Source of the DNA: Okapia johnstoni
Taxonomy: Eukaryota > Chordata > Mammalia > Artiodactyla > Giraffidae
Assembly (NCBI GenBank): GCA_024291935.2
Contig: CM044311.1
Location: 31,996,001 to 32,060,000 of the forward strand
DNA length: 64,000 nucleotides
Direction: 5' to 3'
In this document: in pieces, positions 23,172-34,739 of the stretch
Position numbering within the stretch: the stretch's first letter is position 1
Layout: each line of letters opens with the position of its first letter
Translations under genes and position numbers: made by a program
Notes under the pieces: generated by a model
What the model was told of the DNA's origin: nothing
Database searches by the model: none
What the model saw: the letters and a program-made list of their open reading frames with translations, nothing else

Positions 23172-25547
23172 TTCTCTAAAAGATTCAAGGAAATGTTGAG
23201 TTAAAAGCCAGACCAGCAGCGAGATGTAGTTGGACTCCATTGCCAGGTCCACCAACTCAGCAGCTCTATGACAGTAATATCACAGGCTACCGGGGGAGGT
23301 TCAGCTATTTGTGTCAAGTGCCCAGTTAGTGATCACTGACAAGTTCTTCCTCATCCAGCCTCATCCTTTTCTTTGCCTCACCTCCCTTTCTTATTTCTCT
23401 CATCTCATTTTTTTTCTCTCTCATCCCCTATTTCCTTTTTTCTGTGCTTCCCTTTACAAAAGTCCTTCTGTCTTTAATCTCCCCTCCTCTACCTTCTTTC
23501 ATGTGCACTTCTCTAGTCTTATTTGCTTCTCTTTTGTTGACCTAAATTGTGTTAATTTTCATGCTATAAAAACACACAACAGATTTTGACAATTTTTTCT
23601 TTGAAGTCTAAACATTGAGATGTCCTAGTTCCAATCAAAAAACTTTAATCTCTTCTAAAATAATTTTTACATATTCTAGAATTAAAATGATAAAAACAAA
23701 CTTGTAGCTTGATGTATATTAAAAATATTTTTAGTTGTGGGCCTTTGATCTGATGCGTAACTCAGTCAATTTCAAATAATTCATTAAACAGAACTTTCAG
23801 ACTGGAAACCCTACTAAATTGCTCTCATTTGTGCTTTAAAATTGAGCATTTATACTGACTATTCATGTAATAAATTATTTTTAAAGTAGATTTATTTTTA
23901 CATGACATTGAATATAAATTAGATGCAAATTTACTCTATTCAAATGAGTATTTAAACTACTTACTTCTTAGTAAGTTGAAGAATCAGTGACATTTGACTT
24001 ACAATTGATGTCATTTTATTATTTTAGACATTTGCTTGAAATTATAAAATGATTAAATTTTTCATTGTGCAATTTGATTGATCATTACTATATCTGCACA
24101 GATCAAATATTTTCAGTATTTTAATATTACTGGAAAAATATTCTTCAAGTTTAGTGAAAGTATCTTGATGAACTACTCTCTGAATCAATATCAGTGATGT
24201 AAAAATTACATTTTTGGATATTAAAATGTAATTTGTGGTGCTATCTTGTGTATAAGATTACCAATTAACTATAATATTCATCATTTTTAAAAACATTAGG
24301 GGCAACTCTCCTAATTTTTAAAATATTATTTTTCTAGGGCATTGAAATGTTTAGATGAGTGAAATAGCTGAATATTCTGACTCATGAGTCGTTAGAGTGG
24401 ACTTGTATCTACGGTTGTAGAAGGGCTTGCATTTATTTTTGATGAGAGCACCTAATCTGTTCTTTTCTCTATGTTACTTTATACATTAATTGGGCAGATA
24501 ATGAATGTGATATGATAAATGATTTCTTCTTCAATTAGCTGTAATTCTTGTGAAGTACAATATTCCAGTAAACTTCTTAAGCTGAAGTTGCTTCAGCTAT
24601 TGTGACTGGAAATTTTTATAGAATGTAAACTCTTTGCTGAATAGGTCCCTTTTCTGTGTTCCTAGCCCATAACCCATCTCCACCCTTCCCCTAGGTGGCG
24701 TTCAGAACCTTTCCTATACCAGCAACCAGGCCGTGGCTGCCTTGATTGTACTAAACGACCCCAAAGGGCAGAAATATGTAAAACACTGGAGAAGCTAGCA
24801 GAAAACCTCCAGTACGCCTTCTGAAGAGCAAGAGAGATAGAAGAGTTGAATAGAAAATTATTATCACATTGTGTACTTTGATGAGGCCTTGTTAACATTA
24901 CTGATAATACATATTAAGTTGCCCATTATGTGATTTTTCTCCCAAGCAGTATTTATCTGAGCAAGGCAAGCAGAGAAAAGACAGATACTTGATTGAGTTT
25001 TTTATATGAAAGTGAGACTAAAGTAAATGCATATATTCAGACATATAGAAAAATGCATAGAGAAGGAAGATAATTCAGAAGGAATGGAAGTTGAGGAGAG
25101 GGGTCAATGACTAGGACACTCAATGAAGGTCAAAAACAAAAGTTGCAGGAGTGGCTGAGCATAATGACTGGGAAGATAGAGCTGCTGCTGGAGACTAAGT
25201 AGTACTTCTTTAATATTTCAAAGATACAGCCATTTCATAGTATATAAGATTCAGGTTCTGACCCTGAGAGTCAGTGAATGAGGAGAGCAAAATGAAGTGT
25301 GTTTCCATTAAAAACGGCTGTTGAGAAATTTAGATACTAAATTGGTCATCCCCATTAACATTATCATTGGCCATATGATTCTTTTGATAACCAGTCATGT
25401 TATCAACATAGCAATTTATATCATCTAAATTTTTGTCCCACGATTACAACTTTAGTTCAAGCCCTCATAATCATTCACTTTAACCTGACATTTTATCCAA
25501 ACTACTATCCCCGATTCCTGACTTACTCATCCCCAGTCTATCTCATT
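23172..25547. other. 2.4 kb without a confident feature
   Basis: Pyrimidine-rich (C/T) sequence at 23340-23520, AT-rich sequence after that. A GC-richer block at 24660-24840 carries a 78-codon minus-strand open frame with no known domain. No mobile element recognised. Confidence 0.45.
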
Positions 25548-26438
25548 TGTTGTTGTTGTTCAGTAGCTAAGTCGTGTCTGACTCTTTGCAACCTGATGGA
25601 CTGCAGCACACCAGGCTCCCCTGTCCTTCACTATCTCCTGGAGTTTACTCAGACTCAGGTCCTTTGAGTCAGTGATGCCATCCAATCATCTCATTCTCTG
25701 TTGCTCCTTCTCCTTCAGCCCTCAATCTTTCCCAGCATCAGGGTCTTTTCCAGTTAGCTGGCACTTCACATCACTTGGCCAAAGTGTTGGAGCTTCACCT
25801 TCAGTATCAGTCCTTTTGATGAATATTCAGGGTTGATTTCCTTTAGGATTGACAGGTTTGATCTCCTTCCTGTCCAGGGAACCCTCAAGAGTCTTCTGCA
25901 GCACCACAACTGGAAAGCATCAATTTCTCGGTGCTCAGTCTTCTTTATGGTCCAACTCTCACTTCTGTACATGACTACTGAAAAAACATACCTTGACCAT
26001 CTGGACCTTAGACAGCAAAGTGACATCTCTTTTTAATACACTGTGTAGGTTTGTCATAACTTTTCTTCCAAGGAGGAAATTTCTCTTAATTTTGTGGCTG
26101 CAGTCACTGTCTGTAGTTATTTTGGAGCTCAAGAAAATAAAATCAGTCTCTGTTTCCACTTTTTCTCCATCTATTTGCCATGAAGTGATGGGACTGGATG
26201 CTGTGGTCTTAGCATTTCAAATGTTTAGTTTTAGGCCAGCTTGTTCACTCTTCTCTTTCACCTTAGTCAAGAGGGTCTTTAGTTCCTCTTCACTTTCTTT
26301 CACTAGAGTGGTATCATATGAATATTTGAGGTTGTTTATATTTCCCCTGGCAATCTTGATTCCAGGTTGTGACTAATCCAGTCCAGCGTTTGACATGATG
26401 TGCTCTGCATATAATTTAAATAAGCAAAGTGACAATAA
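25548..26438 (-). mobile_element. BovB LINE, 5'-truncated, decayed
   Basis: The 3' end lies at the left, with a (TTG)n tail at 25548-25559. The minus strand covers the RT from just upstream of the catalytic box to the C-terminus in several frames. The box is YSYD (26313-26324) instead of YADD, so two of its four residues are altered. No TSD was found. Confidence 0.9.
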
Positions 26439-27110
26439 ATCACTGTGACTGTGGTTTTCATTCTGGAGGCTGTGGGATTGTAATTCTTGCTTCTTCCGTC
26501 TGTCCTCTGATGGGTGAGGATAAGAGGCTTGTGCAAGCTTCCTGATGGGAGGGATTGGTTATGGGGAAAACTGCATCTTGATCTGGTGGGCAGCACCATG
26601 CTCAGTAAATTTTTAATCCAACTTTCTGATGGGTGGGGCTGTGCTCCTATAGGCTCTAAGGTCGGCTAAAGGTGACCTTTAAAGGACTTATGCCAATATG
26701 CACCTCTCAGGACTGTTGCTGCCAGGGCCCCTGTCTCCATGGTAGGCCACTGCTGACCCAGGCTTCTGCAGGAGACCCTGAAACACTCACAGGCAAGTCT
26801 AGTTCAGTCTCTCATGGGGTCACTGCTTCTTTCCCCTGGTCCTGGTGCACACAAGGTTTTGTTTGTTCCCTCCAAGAGTCTCTGTTTCCCCAGTCCTGTG
26901 GAAGTTTAGTAATCAAATGCTGCTATCCTTCAAAGTCAGATTCCCTAGGGATTCCCAGTCCCTTAGGCAGATGCCATGGTTGGAGAGTCTGAAGTGGGGC
27001 CTAGAACTTTCACAACAGTGCAATAATTTCTTTGGTATTATTGTTCTCCAGTTGGTGGGTCACCCACCCAGCAGATATGGGATTTGATTTAATGTGATCA
27101 CACCCCTGCT
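26439..27110. other. GC-richer unclassified block, probably a ruminant repeat
   Basis: This block is GC-richer than its surroundings and has internal near-repeats: CTTCCTGATGGGAGGGATTG (26537-26556) and CTTTCTGATGGGTGGGGCTG (26621-26640). Phrases such as 'gcatcttgatctggtgggcag' and 'ccccagtcctgtggaag' remind me of a long interspersed repeat in ruminant genomes, but I cannot name the family. It directly abuts the truncated BovB. Its open frames (for example 26672-26992) show no domain. Confidence 0.4.
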
Positions 27111-27279
27111 ACCATCTCACTGTTGCTTCTTCTTTTATATTTAACTTTGTCTATAATCTTTTGAAAACTCAATCATTTACTTTAATACCAAATGAAAGCC
27201 TACATTGTACACCTACAGAAAAAAGTCCAAATTCATTAGCATGACATGGAAGACTCCAAGGCAAGCTTTTTCCTCTACC

Positions 27280-27612
27280 AACAGACTCCTCTTTCTCCCT
27301 CCCGTGTCTGTTTCCAATGCTGTCTGTTCTTGGATAGCCACCACTCTCAAATCATGGCACCACTTAAGACTTGTGGATATGACCTCTTCTCTCTGTGGAG
27401 TATTTCCTGTGTATTCCAGCCCCTTCCTATTGTCAGGAAGTGATCAGCATTCCCTCATACTGAATACACACTTCTTTTGTGGCATTGCATTATACTGATT
27501 TGTTTCCATGACTTTTTCCCAGCTAAATGGTATCTTGAGGCCAGAAATTTTTATTACTCAATATTTGACTTTGAGCGCTTAGCACAGTGTGCGGAATGAT
27601 AGACACTCAATA
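27280..27612 (+). mobile_element. L2 LINE 3' end
   Basis: The terminal L2 pattern is clear: 'gctaaatggtatcttgaggc', 'cagaaatttttatt', 'gcttagcacagtgtgcggaa', then 'cactcaataaagcttcagg'. Upstream sequence (TTCCTGTGTATTCCAGCCCC and so on) is consistent with the L2 3' region. Ancient. Confidence 0.7.
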
Positions 27613-28240
27613 AAGCTTCAGGGAGTTCTTAAAACGGAAATAACAGGATAAGGAGAGAATGCAGTCAAATAAACATAAACTTGAAGCCTGTGAAGTTGGA
27701 AAAGAGATGATGATTTTCAAAGTAATGTGGAAATTGAGTTGATACTGATGTTAGGTGTAACATGAGTGCTTTAAGTCATGCTGAATTTACAGAAGAAAAA
27801 AAAATTTTTTTGAGTCAAAAAGAGAGAGACTGATGGTATTGGATGGGGAGAGTGTGCAAGGTCCCTGGGGCAGTTAAGAGGCCTAGGGTAAGCTCTTACT
27901 AATAGAGAGTAGTTTGAATATCATTTTTTCTGAGACACTAGAATATAACAATAGGGGAAAGGCTACGTTTTTCTGAATTTCAAAATCTCCCACCTGATTA
28001 TTCACTATTAAAGCATGATTACTATGGATCTAAATATTTAAGATTGTTTTATAGATACAGAAAATGAAATGCTCATTTTTATCAGAAATTTGAAAACTAT
28101 AAGGGAATCTACAAAACAGATGCAAAAAATACAATTGTCCTTGATGACAAGTTACATATGTATTTTTAACAAGCAAAGTCTGTCTATAGCTCTAACACAA
28201 CATTGATCAACTCTTTCATGGGGTTTTATTGAAGAAGATG
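27613..28240. other. Unassigned stretch
   Basis: No gene or repeat recognised; an A/T run lies at 27796-27813. Confidence 0.5.
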
Positions 28241-28251
28241 TTAATAGAACT

Positions 28252-29175
28252 GGTTCCAAATCGGGAAAGAAGTATGTAAAAGCTGTATATTGTCACCCTG
28301 CTTATTTAACTTAATGCAGAGTACATCATGAGAAATGCTGGGCTGGATGAAGCAAAAGCTGGAATCAAGATTGCCAAGAGAAATATCAATAACCTCAGAT
28401 ATGCATATGACACCACCCTTATGGCAGAAAGCGAAGAAGAACTAAAGAGCCTCTTGATGAAAGTGAAAGAGGAGAGTGAAAAAAGTTGACTTAAAACTCA
28501 AGAAAACTAATATCAGCATCTGGTCCCATCACTTCATGGCAAATAGATGGGGAAACGATGGAAACAGTCACAGACATTTTTTTTTGCAGGGGTGGGGGGG
28601 CGGCTCCAAAATCACTGCAGATGGTGACTGCAGCCATGAAATTAAAAGACGCTTGCTCCTTGGAAGAAAAGTTATAACCAACTTAGACAGCATATTAAAA
28701 TGTTGAGACATTACTTTACAAAGGTCCATCTAGTCAAAGCTTTGGTTTTTCCAGTAGTGATGTATAGACGTGAGAGTTGGACTATAAAGAAAGCTGAGCA
28801 CAGAAGAATTGATGCTTTTGAACTGTGGTGTTGGAAAAGACTCTTGAGAGTCCCTTGGATAGTAAAGAGATCCAACCAGTCCATCCTAAAGGACTGATGC
28901 TGAAGCTGAAACTCCAATACTTTGGCCACCTGCTGCAAAGAAATGACTCATTTGAAAAGACCCTGGTGCTGGGATTGATTGAAGGCGGGAGGAGAAGGGG
29001 TCATCAGAGGATAAGAAGGTTATATGGCATCACTGACTCAATGGACATGAGTATGAGTAAGCTCCAGAAGTTGGTGATGGACAGGGAAGCCTGGCGTACT
29101 GCAATCCATGGGCTCGCAAAGAGTTGGACACAACTGAGTGACTGAACTGAACTGAACTGAACTGAACTGAAAATA
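28252..29175 (+). mobile_element. BovB LINE, 924 bp, with 11-bp TSD
   Basis: It begins in the RT motif-B region (GGTTCCAAATCGGG...) and runs to an expanded (CTGAA)n tail at about 29143-29170. TSDs TTAATAGAACT lie at 28241-28251 and 29176-29186. The catalytic box is YAYD (28400-28411), so the first aspartate is lost. A T-run plus G-run (about 28577-28605) replaces the usual FLG coding bases and breaks the frame. Confidence 0.94.
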
Positions 29176-29616
29176 TTAATAGAACTCCTATGGAAAATGT
29201 GATTCAGAAGTGGAGTTCTGATTAACTAACTTTAGAACCCTTTAAGGATTCTAGGAAATAATGCTGTAAATAAAACTCTTTAACTTTATTATCTCAACAT
29301 TTTTTCCCCCTAAGGCTCTTCTATTAACATCTCTAGAACAATTTTCTGAAGAATTTATCAAATTAGGTTTTTCAAATGATCTTTTACTTAACATTCCATC
29401 ATTAGGAAATACCATGCAAAAGACTAAAAATATTCATTTATTTGATAATATTCATTGTTGGAAGTTAACCAAAGAAAGGGATTTTCTATTGTTCCTCTAT
29501 TGAAAACCCTATTTTTATAAAATTACTATCTTATTATTGAGAATGATTTTGATTTGAAGTATTTTACTCAGTGCAGCTTATTCTGCGCCCTTGTATGACC
29601 CATTTTCACTTGTATT

Positions 29617-29692
29617 GAGAAGAGAGAGCGAGAGGAAGAGAGATGTAAAAAGAGAGAGAATGAAAGAGAGAAACAGAAAGACAGAGAGAGAA
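29617..29692 (+). repeat. GA-rich low-complexity repeat
   Basis: Imperfect (GA)n with GAAAGA variants for about 75 bases. Confidence 0.85.
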
Positions 29693-30379
29693 TCCCTTGC
29701 ATATTTTAAAAGGCAGTAATTTGATAATACCTGGTTTCCTGAAGACAGACATGAAATAAAATGCAAGGCATACATTTGAAAAAATATAGAAACAACAAAT
29801 GACAGTGTGACTTATGCACTAAAATTAAATCTAAGACAAAGATAAAAACATCAGCCTTTTGAGACATACAGACAGCTGCAAAGTTATTTCATATTTTGCC
29901 AGGCAGAATTTGATTAGCCAGCCTTGTTTCTGTCTGCTTAAGGGCTCTGAATTAAAGTTTTATCACTTGAAAATTTTAACAGGAGTTCAAGCTTCTGTTT
30001 TTGCATGCAATCCATCTTTCAAAAACACACATTTACATTTCAGAATTATTTCACTGCTCTTTGTAACAATGAAAGCTTCCTAAACAGGTCAGCAGTATGA
30101 CAGGAATGTGGCTTCCACAGTAAGAGGTTATGGGCTCAGTACTTGCTCGTTTATCTTCAGCTTGTCAGTTATTTTATCCGAAAGACAAACTTTTTATCGG
30201 TAAAAAATATGATAGGAAATAAAAATAGTTTCTAGATGGCAGAAATTTTTTTAATGCATGAGATAATGTAATGAAATACTTTGAAAACTCTTCAGTCGCC
30301 AAGCAGACATGAATTATTATTGTCATATGATTGTATAACAATAATGATTGTACAGAAAAGAGAATATAGTATTTGAAGA

Positions 30380-30500
30380 AAGAAAGCTGACTCTGAGGTC
30401 TGGCTATGCTTCCTTGAGGGCCTCTCCGCTCTAGTCCCCTCACTGAGACAAATGGTAGCACCTACTGTATAGGTTCCTGTATGAATCAAATGAGATATTT
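30380..30500 (+). mobile_element. MIR SINE fragment
   Basis: The sequence CAAATGGTAGCACCTACTGT followed by 'ataggttcctgtatgaat' and 'caaatgagatatttgtaac' follows the 3' half of MIR. Confidence 0.6.
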
Positions 30501-31486
30501 GTAACAGGATAATTGCTTCCTGAAGAACATATTAGAAACTCTGAGGCAGAATTCAGTTTTAGGAATAATACTACAGCAAGGTGGAACTCAGTTTTAAAGC
30601 CACACATTGAAATAATCTATCAAAATTGCAAATATTTTTGTAAAGTTTGAAATTCTTTGTTTGTCAGTTGAAGAATGGAATTTGGTGGTCCACCAGCAAT
30701 ATAGCCTGACAAATAAATTTTAAAAGGTGCTCTATACATTTTAGTCAATTTATTAATCACAAAATTTTACCTTTGTTTCTCATTAATTTTGATCTCTTTC
30801 TCTTGGGCATACACACACACACACACAAAAGTGTGCATGCCTGTAATTTATGGTCCCTACATGCTGCCAAAAGTGGCCTGCTCTGCTGAGGCAAAAGGTA
30901 AAAAGCAGTCCATTGTAGTTTCAACATATATTTGAAATATTTCATTTTCATGGGTCTTTTATATGCAGTCTTGGGGGGATTGTAGATGCTAGGCTTATGT
31001 GCAGAGATGCAATGTGCTGCTTATAGGCATCCTTTGTTTCCTAATGTGTATTCCTATTGTCTCTACAGCTTGTACCATCCTAGACTTGATGCAAGATTCC
31101 CAGGTCTAATCTGATGACAGCTTTATGTTCATGGTGATTGTCAACCAGAGCATTTTTCTCAGATTGTGAATCTGAGTAGCCTTTTTTTTAAAAGGAATAG
31201 GATTGACAGAGTGTTACAATACTGCTTTAACTTCTCTGTTTTCTATTTACTTTTCACATCCATATATACTCTTAAACTCGTGCAAATTCACTCTCCTGGT
31301 AGACACTTTAAAATGAAATTGTTTTCTAGTTCATGTTTGCAGAAGTGTAATGCAATATGACCATACATTTTTATGGCATCTCACATTATTATTATCATCC
31401 CTACCATCCCAAATACTAATGCTGAATTACATCTGTCATCCCAAATCAGCAGCACAACTAAGATTTCTTATTTTTAAAATTTTAAC

Positions 31487-32038
31487 CTCTTTTTTCATTG
31501 AAGTATAGTTAATTTATAATGTGTTAGTTCACGTATTCATCAAGTGATTTATACATATATACATATATAATTTTTCTTTGTTGAATTCTTTCCCATTATA
31601 GACTATTATAAGATATCGACTATAGTGCACTGTGTGATATGGGAGGTCTTTATCTATTGTATATATAGTAGAATGGATATGTTAATCCTAAATCCTAATT
31701 CATTTCCTCCCAACCTGCTATCCCCTTTAGAAATCAAGGTTTGTTTTCTATGTCTGTGAGTCTACTTCTATCTTGTAAATAAGTTTTTTGTATAATTTTT
31801 TTAATTCTGCAATAAGTGATATCATATAATATTTGTCTTTATTTGCATGACATACTTCATTTAATATGAAAATTTCTAGGTCCATCCATGTTGCTACAAA
31901 TGGCATTATATTCTTCTGTTTTATGGCTGAGTGATATTCCATTATATATATATATGTATATATATACAAACATATTTGTATATATCACATCTTTATCCAT
32001 TCATGGGTCGATGGACATTTAGGTTGTTCCCATGTCTT
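31487..32038 (-). mobile_element. L1M, 3' part (left of a BovB insertion)
   Basis: The minus strand reads the 3' UTR of an old L1 (31487-31740) and then the ORF2 C-terminus: the frame at 31748-31969 contains MEYHSAIKQKNIMPFVATWM followed by DLEIFILNEV, diagnostic of L1. It is interrupted at 32038 and continues at 33636. Confidence 0.85.
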
Positions 32039-33627
32039 TTTATTTTTGTTCTTCAGCTGCTCAGCCATATAAAACCCTTTGTGACCCCATGGGCTAAAGC
32101 ATGCCAGGCTTCCTTGTCCTTCACTATTCCCTGGAGCTTGCTCAAACTCATGTCCACTGAACTGGCGATGCCATCCAACCATCTCATCCTCTGTTATCCC
32201 CTTATGCTCATGCCTTCAATATTTCCCAGCATCAGGGTCTTTTACAATCAGTTGGCTCATCTCATCAAGTGGCCAAAGAATTGGAGCTTCAGCATCAGTT
32301 CTTTCAATGAATACTCAGGGTTGATTTCCTTTAGGATTGGCTTATCTGATCTCCTTGCTGTCCAAGGGACTCTCAAGAGTCTTCCCCAACATCACAGTTT
32401 GAAAGCATCACTTCTTCAGCACTCAGCCTTCTTTATGGTCCAACTCTCACATCCATACATGACTACTGGAAAAACCATAGCTTTAATTAGATGGACCTTT
32501 GTCGGCAAAGTAATGTCTCTGCTTTTTAATATATTGTTTAGGTTTGTCATAGCAATTCTTCCAAGGAGCAAGCATCTTTTAATTTCATGGCTGCAGTCAT
32601 CCTCTGCAATGATTTTGGAGCTCAAGAAAATAGTCTCTCACTGTTTCCCCATCTATTTGTCATGAAGTGATGAGACCAGATGCCATGATCCTACTTTTCT
32701 GAATGTTGAGTTTTAAGCCAGCTTTTTCCACTCTCCTCTTTCACTTTCATGAAGACGCTGTTTAGTTCCTCTTCCCTTTCTGTCATTAGGGTGGTGAAAT
32801 CTGCATACCTGAGGTTATTGATACTTCTCCTGGCAATCTTGATTCCAGCCCAGCATTTTGCATGATGTACTCTGCATATAAGTTAAATAAGCAGGGGGAT
32901 AATATACAGCATTGACTTAACTTCTTTCCCAATTTTGAACCAGTCCACTGTTCCATGTATGATTCTAACTATTGCTTCTTGACCTGCATACAGGTTTTGC
33001 AGGAGGCAGGTAAGGTGGTCTGGTATTCCCATTTCTTCAAGAATTTTCCACAATTTGTTGTGATCCACACAGTCAAAGGCTTTAGCATACTCAATGAAGC
33101 AGAACTAGATATTTTTCTGGAATTCTCTTGCTTTTTCTATGATCCACTAGATGTTGGCAATTTGATTCTGTCTCCTCTGCATTTTCTAAACCCCGATTTT
33201 ACATCTGGAAGTTCTTAGTTCATGTACTGTTGAAGCCTAACTGGAAGGATTTTGAACATGATCTTGCTAGCATGTGAAATGAGAGCAATTATGAAGTAGT
33301 CTGAACATTCTTTGGCATTTCCCTTCTTTGGGATTGGAATGAAAACTGACATTTTCCAGTCCTGAGGCCTCTGCTCAGTTTTCCATATTTTCTGTCATAC
33401 TTAGTGCAGTACTTTAGCAGCAGCATCTTTTTGGATTTGAAATAGCTCAGCTAGTATTGCATCACCTCCACTAGCTTTGTTCATAGTAATGCTTTCTAAA
33501 ACCCACTTGACTTCACACTCCAGGATGTCTGACTCTAGTTGAATGAACATACCATCATGGTTATCCAGGTTATTAAGAACTTTTTTGTATAGTTCTTCTG
33601 TGTATTCTTGCCACCTCTTCTTTATAT
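32039..33627 (-). mobile_element. BovB LINE inserted into L1M
   Basis: The 3' end is at the left and the 5' truncation at the right, where the minus strand reads the KEELYKKVLNN-like start of the RT region. An 8-bp TSD CATGTCTT lies at 32031-32038 and 33628-33635, inside the L1M ORF2. The catalytic box reads YADF (32796-32807). Frameshifts and stops break the RT; the best open pieces are 32416-32625 and 32883-33068. Confidence 0.94.
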
Positions 33628-33635
33628 CATGTCTT

Positions 33636-33925
33636 GGCTACTGTAGATAGTGCTGCTATGAACACTGGGCCACGTGTATCTTTTCAAATTATAGTTTCCT
33701 CCAGATAAATTATAAGGAGTGGGATTGAAGGATCATATGGTAACTATTTTTAGTTTTTTAAGGAACCTCTGTTCTGTTCTCCATAGTGGTTACAAAAATT
33801 TACATTCTCAGCAACAGTGTAAGAAGCTTCCTTTTCTCTACATCCTTTCCAGAATTTACTATTTGTAGATTTTTTAATGATGACCATTCTGGCTGTTGTG
33901 AAGTGATATCTCATTGTAGTTTTGA
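33636..33925 (-). mobile_element. L1M, upstream part (right of the BovB insertion)
   Basis: It resumes directly after the TSD with L1 ORF2 C-terminal sequence in the same orientation (plus-strand text GGCTACTGTAGATAGTGCTG, then ATGAACACTGGG and CATTCTCAGCAACAGTGTAA). Together with 31487-32038 it forms one element. Confidence 0.85.
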
Positions 33926-34390
33926 TTTGAACAACTAAGTTTTTTGACCCTCAAAATGTATGCCTTCACTTCATTTTTGAAAATTGTTGTATAGAGTTGG
34001 AAAATAGTTTGTTCTCTACCATTAAAAAAGCACACATCTGTAGGAATACAACAGAGTATGCATAGCCACTCATTCCAGGACCAACAAGGCTGATCCTGTT
34101 GCCGTGGTAAACAGCACAAAGGATTGCTGTGAGCCCAGCAAGGACAGTGTCCAAAATGCTTAGACAAGGCCTGCAGAGAGGACACCTCTTATAGATGGGC
34201 CTCCTGAAGGACCATACCAACATTTACATTTTAAGAGGAAGCTACATCTGAGCCAGAGTGAATTGTCTGAAATGAAGTCACCAAAACTAAGAGGAGGAAA
34301 TGAATGGTGAACAAGGAAGAAGGATATTTAGGGGTTAGTGACTAGAGCCTTGCAGGACATTTGGTACTACTCAAATCATCCATAGACATT
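33926..34390. other. Unassigned stretch
   Basis: Overlapping minus-strand open frames (about 33874-34223) show no domain. The GC-richer part 34070-34200 is not assigned. Confidence 0.4.
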
Positions 34391-34604
34391 TGTGTGCTCA
34401 GTTACTCAGTCGGGTCCAACAGTTTGTGACCCCATGGACTATATCCCATCAGTCTCCTCTGTACATGGGCTAGTCCCGGCAAGAATATTGGAGTGGGTTG
34501 CCATTTCCTCTTCCAGGGGATCTTTCCAATCCAGAGATCAAAACCATGTCTCCTGTGTCTCCTGCATCATAGGCGAATTCTTTACTGCTAAACCACCAGG
34601 GAAG
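34391..34604 (-). mobile_element. Bov-tA SINE
   Basis: Minus-strand unit with BovA part at 34395-34510 and tRNA-like part at 34515-34604 (head CTTCCCTGGTGGTTTAGC on the minus strand). No clear TSD. Confidence 0.9.
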
Positions 34605-34617
34605 CTTGTAGCGATTT

Positions 34618-34718
34618 GGTTCATGCCAAAAGGTCCTTGATATTCAGTCATGTCTAAAATTATTTAACCTGGATCCAATATGCTTATTCCAAATTTAAAG
34701 GACCTTTTAGCATGAACC
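34618..34718. repeat. 101-bp hairpin with 21-bp inverted arms
   Basis: The left arm GGTTCATGCCAAAAGGTCCTT (34618-34638, given in two parts: GGTTCATGCC and AAAAGGTCCTT) pairs with 34698-34718 with one mismatch. The 59-base loop is AT-rich. It may be a small MITE or a chance or secondary foldback; I do not recognise a family. Confidence 0.7.
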
Positions 34719-34739
34719 ACTTTGGACAAGATCTAATAT

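Larger units (their letters stand above)
29187..31486. other. Mostly unassigned stretch
   Basis: Apart from a GA-rich repeat, a MIR-like block and a short (AC)n at about 30811-30828, I recognise nothing. No gene. Confidence 0.45.

Noticed and set aside
24662..24898. 78-codon minus-strand open frame in a GC-richer block
   Set aside because: I could not match it to any gene; could be chance or an old processed fragment, but nothing in the sequence supports that.
33874..34223. Overlapping minus-strand open frames of 85 and 103 codons, cysteine-rich
   Set aside because: The start of the region overlaps L1M sequence and the two frames overlap each other; no known cysteine motif spacing.
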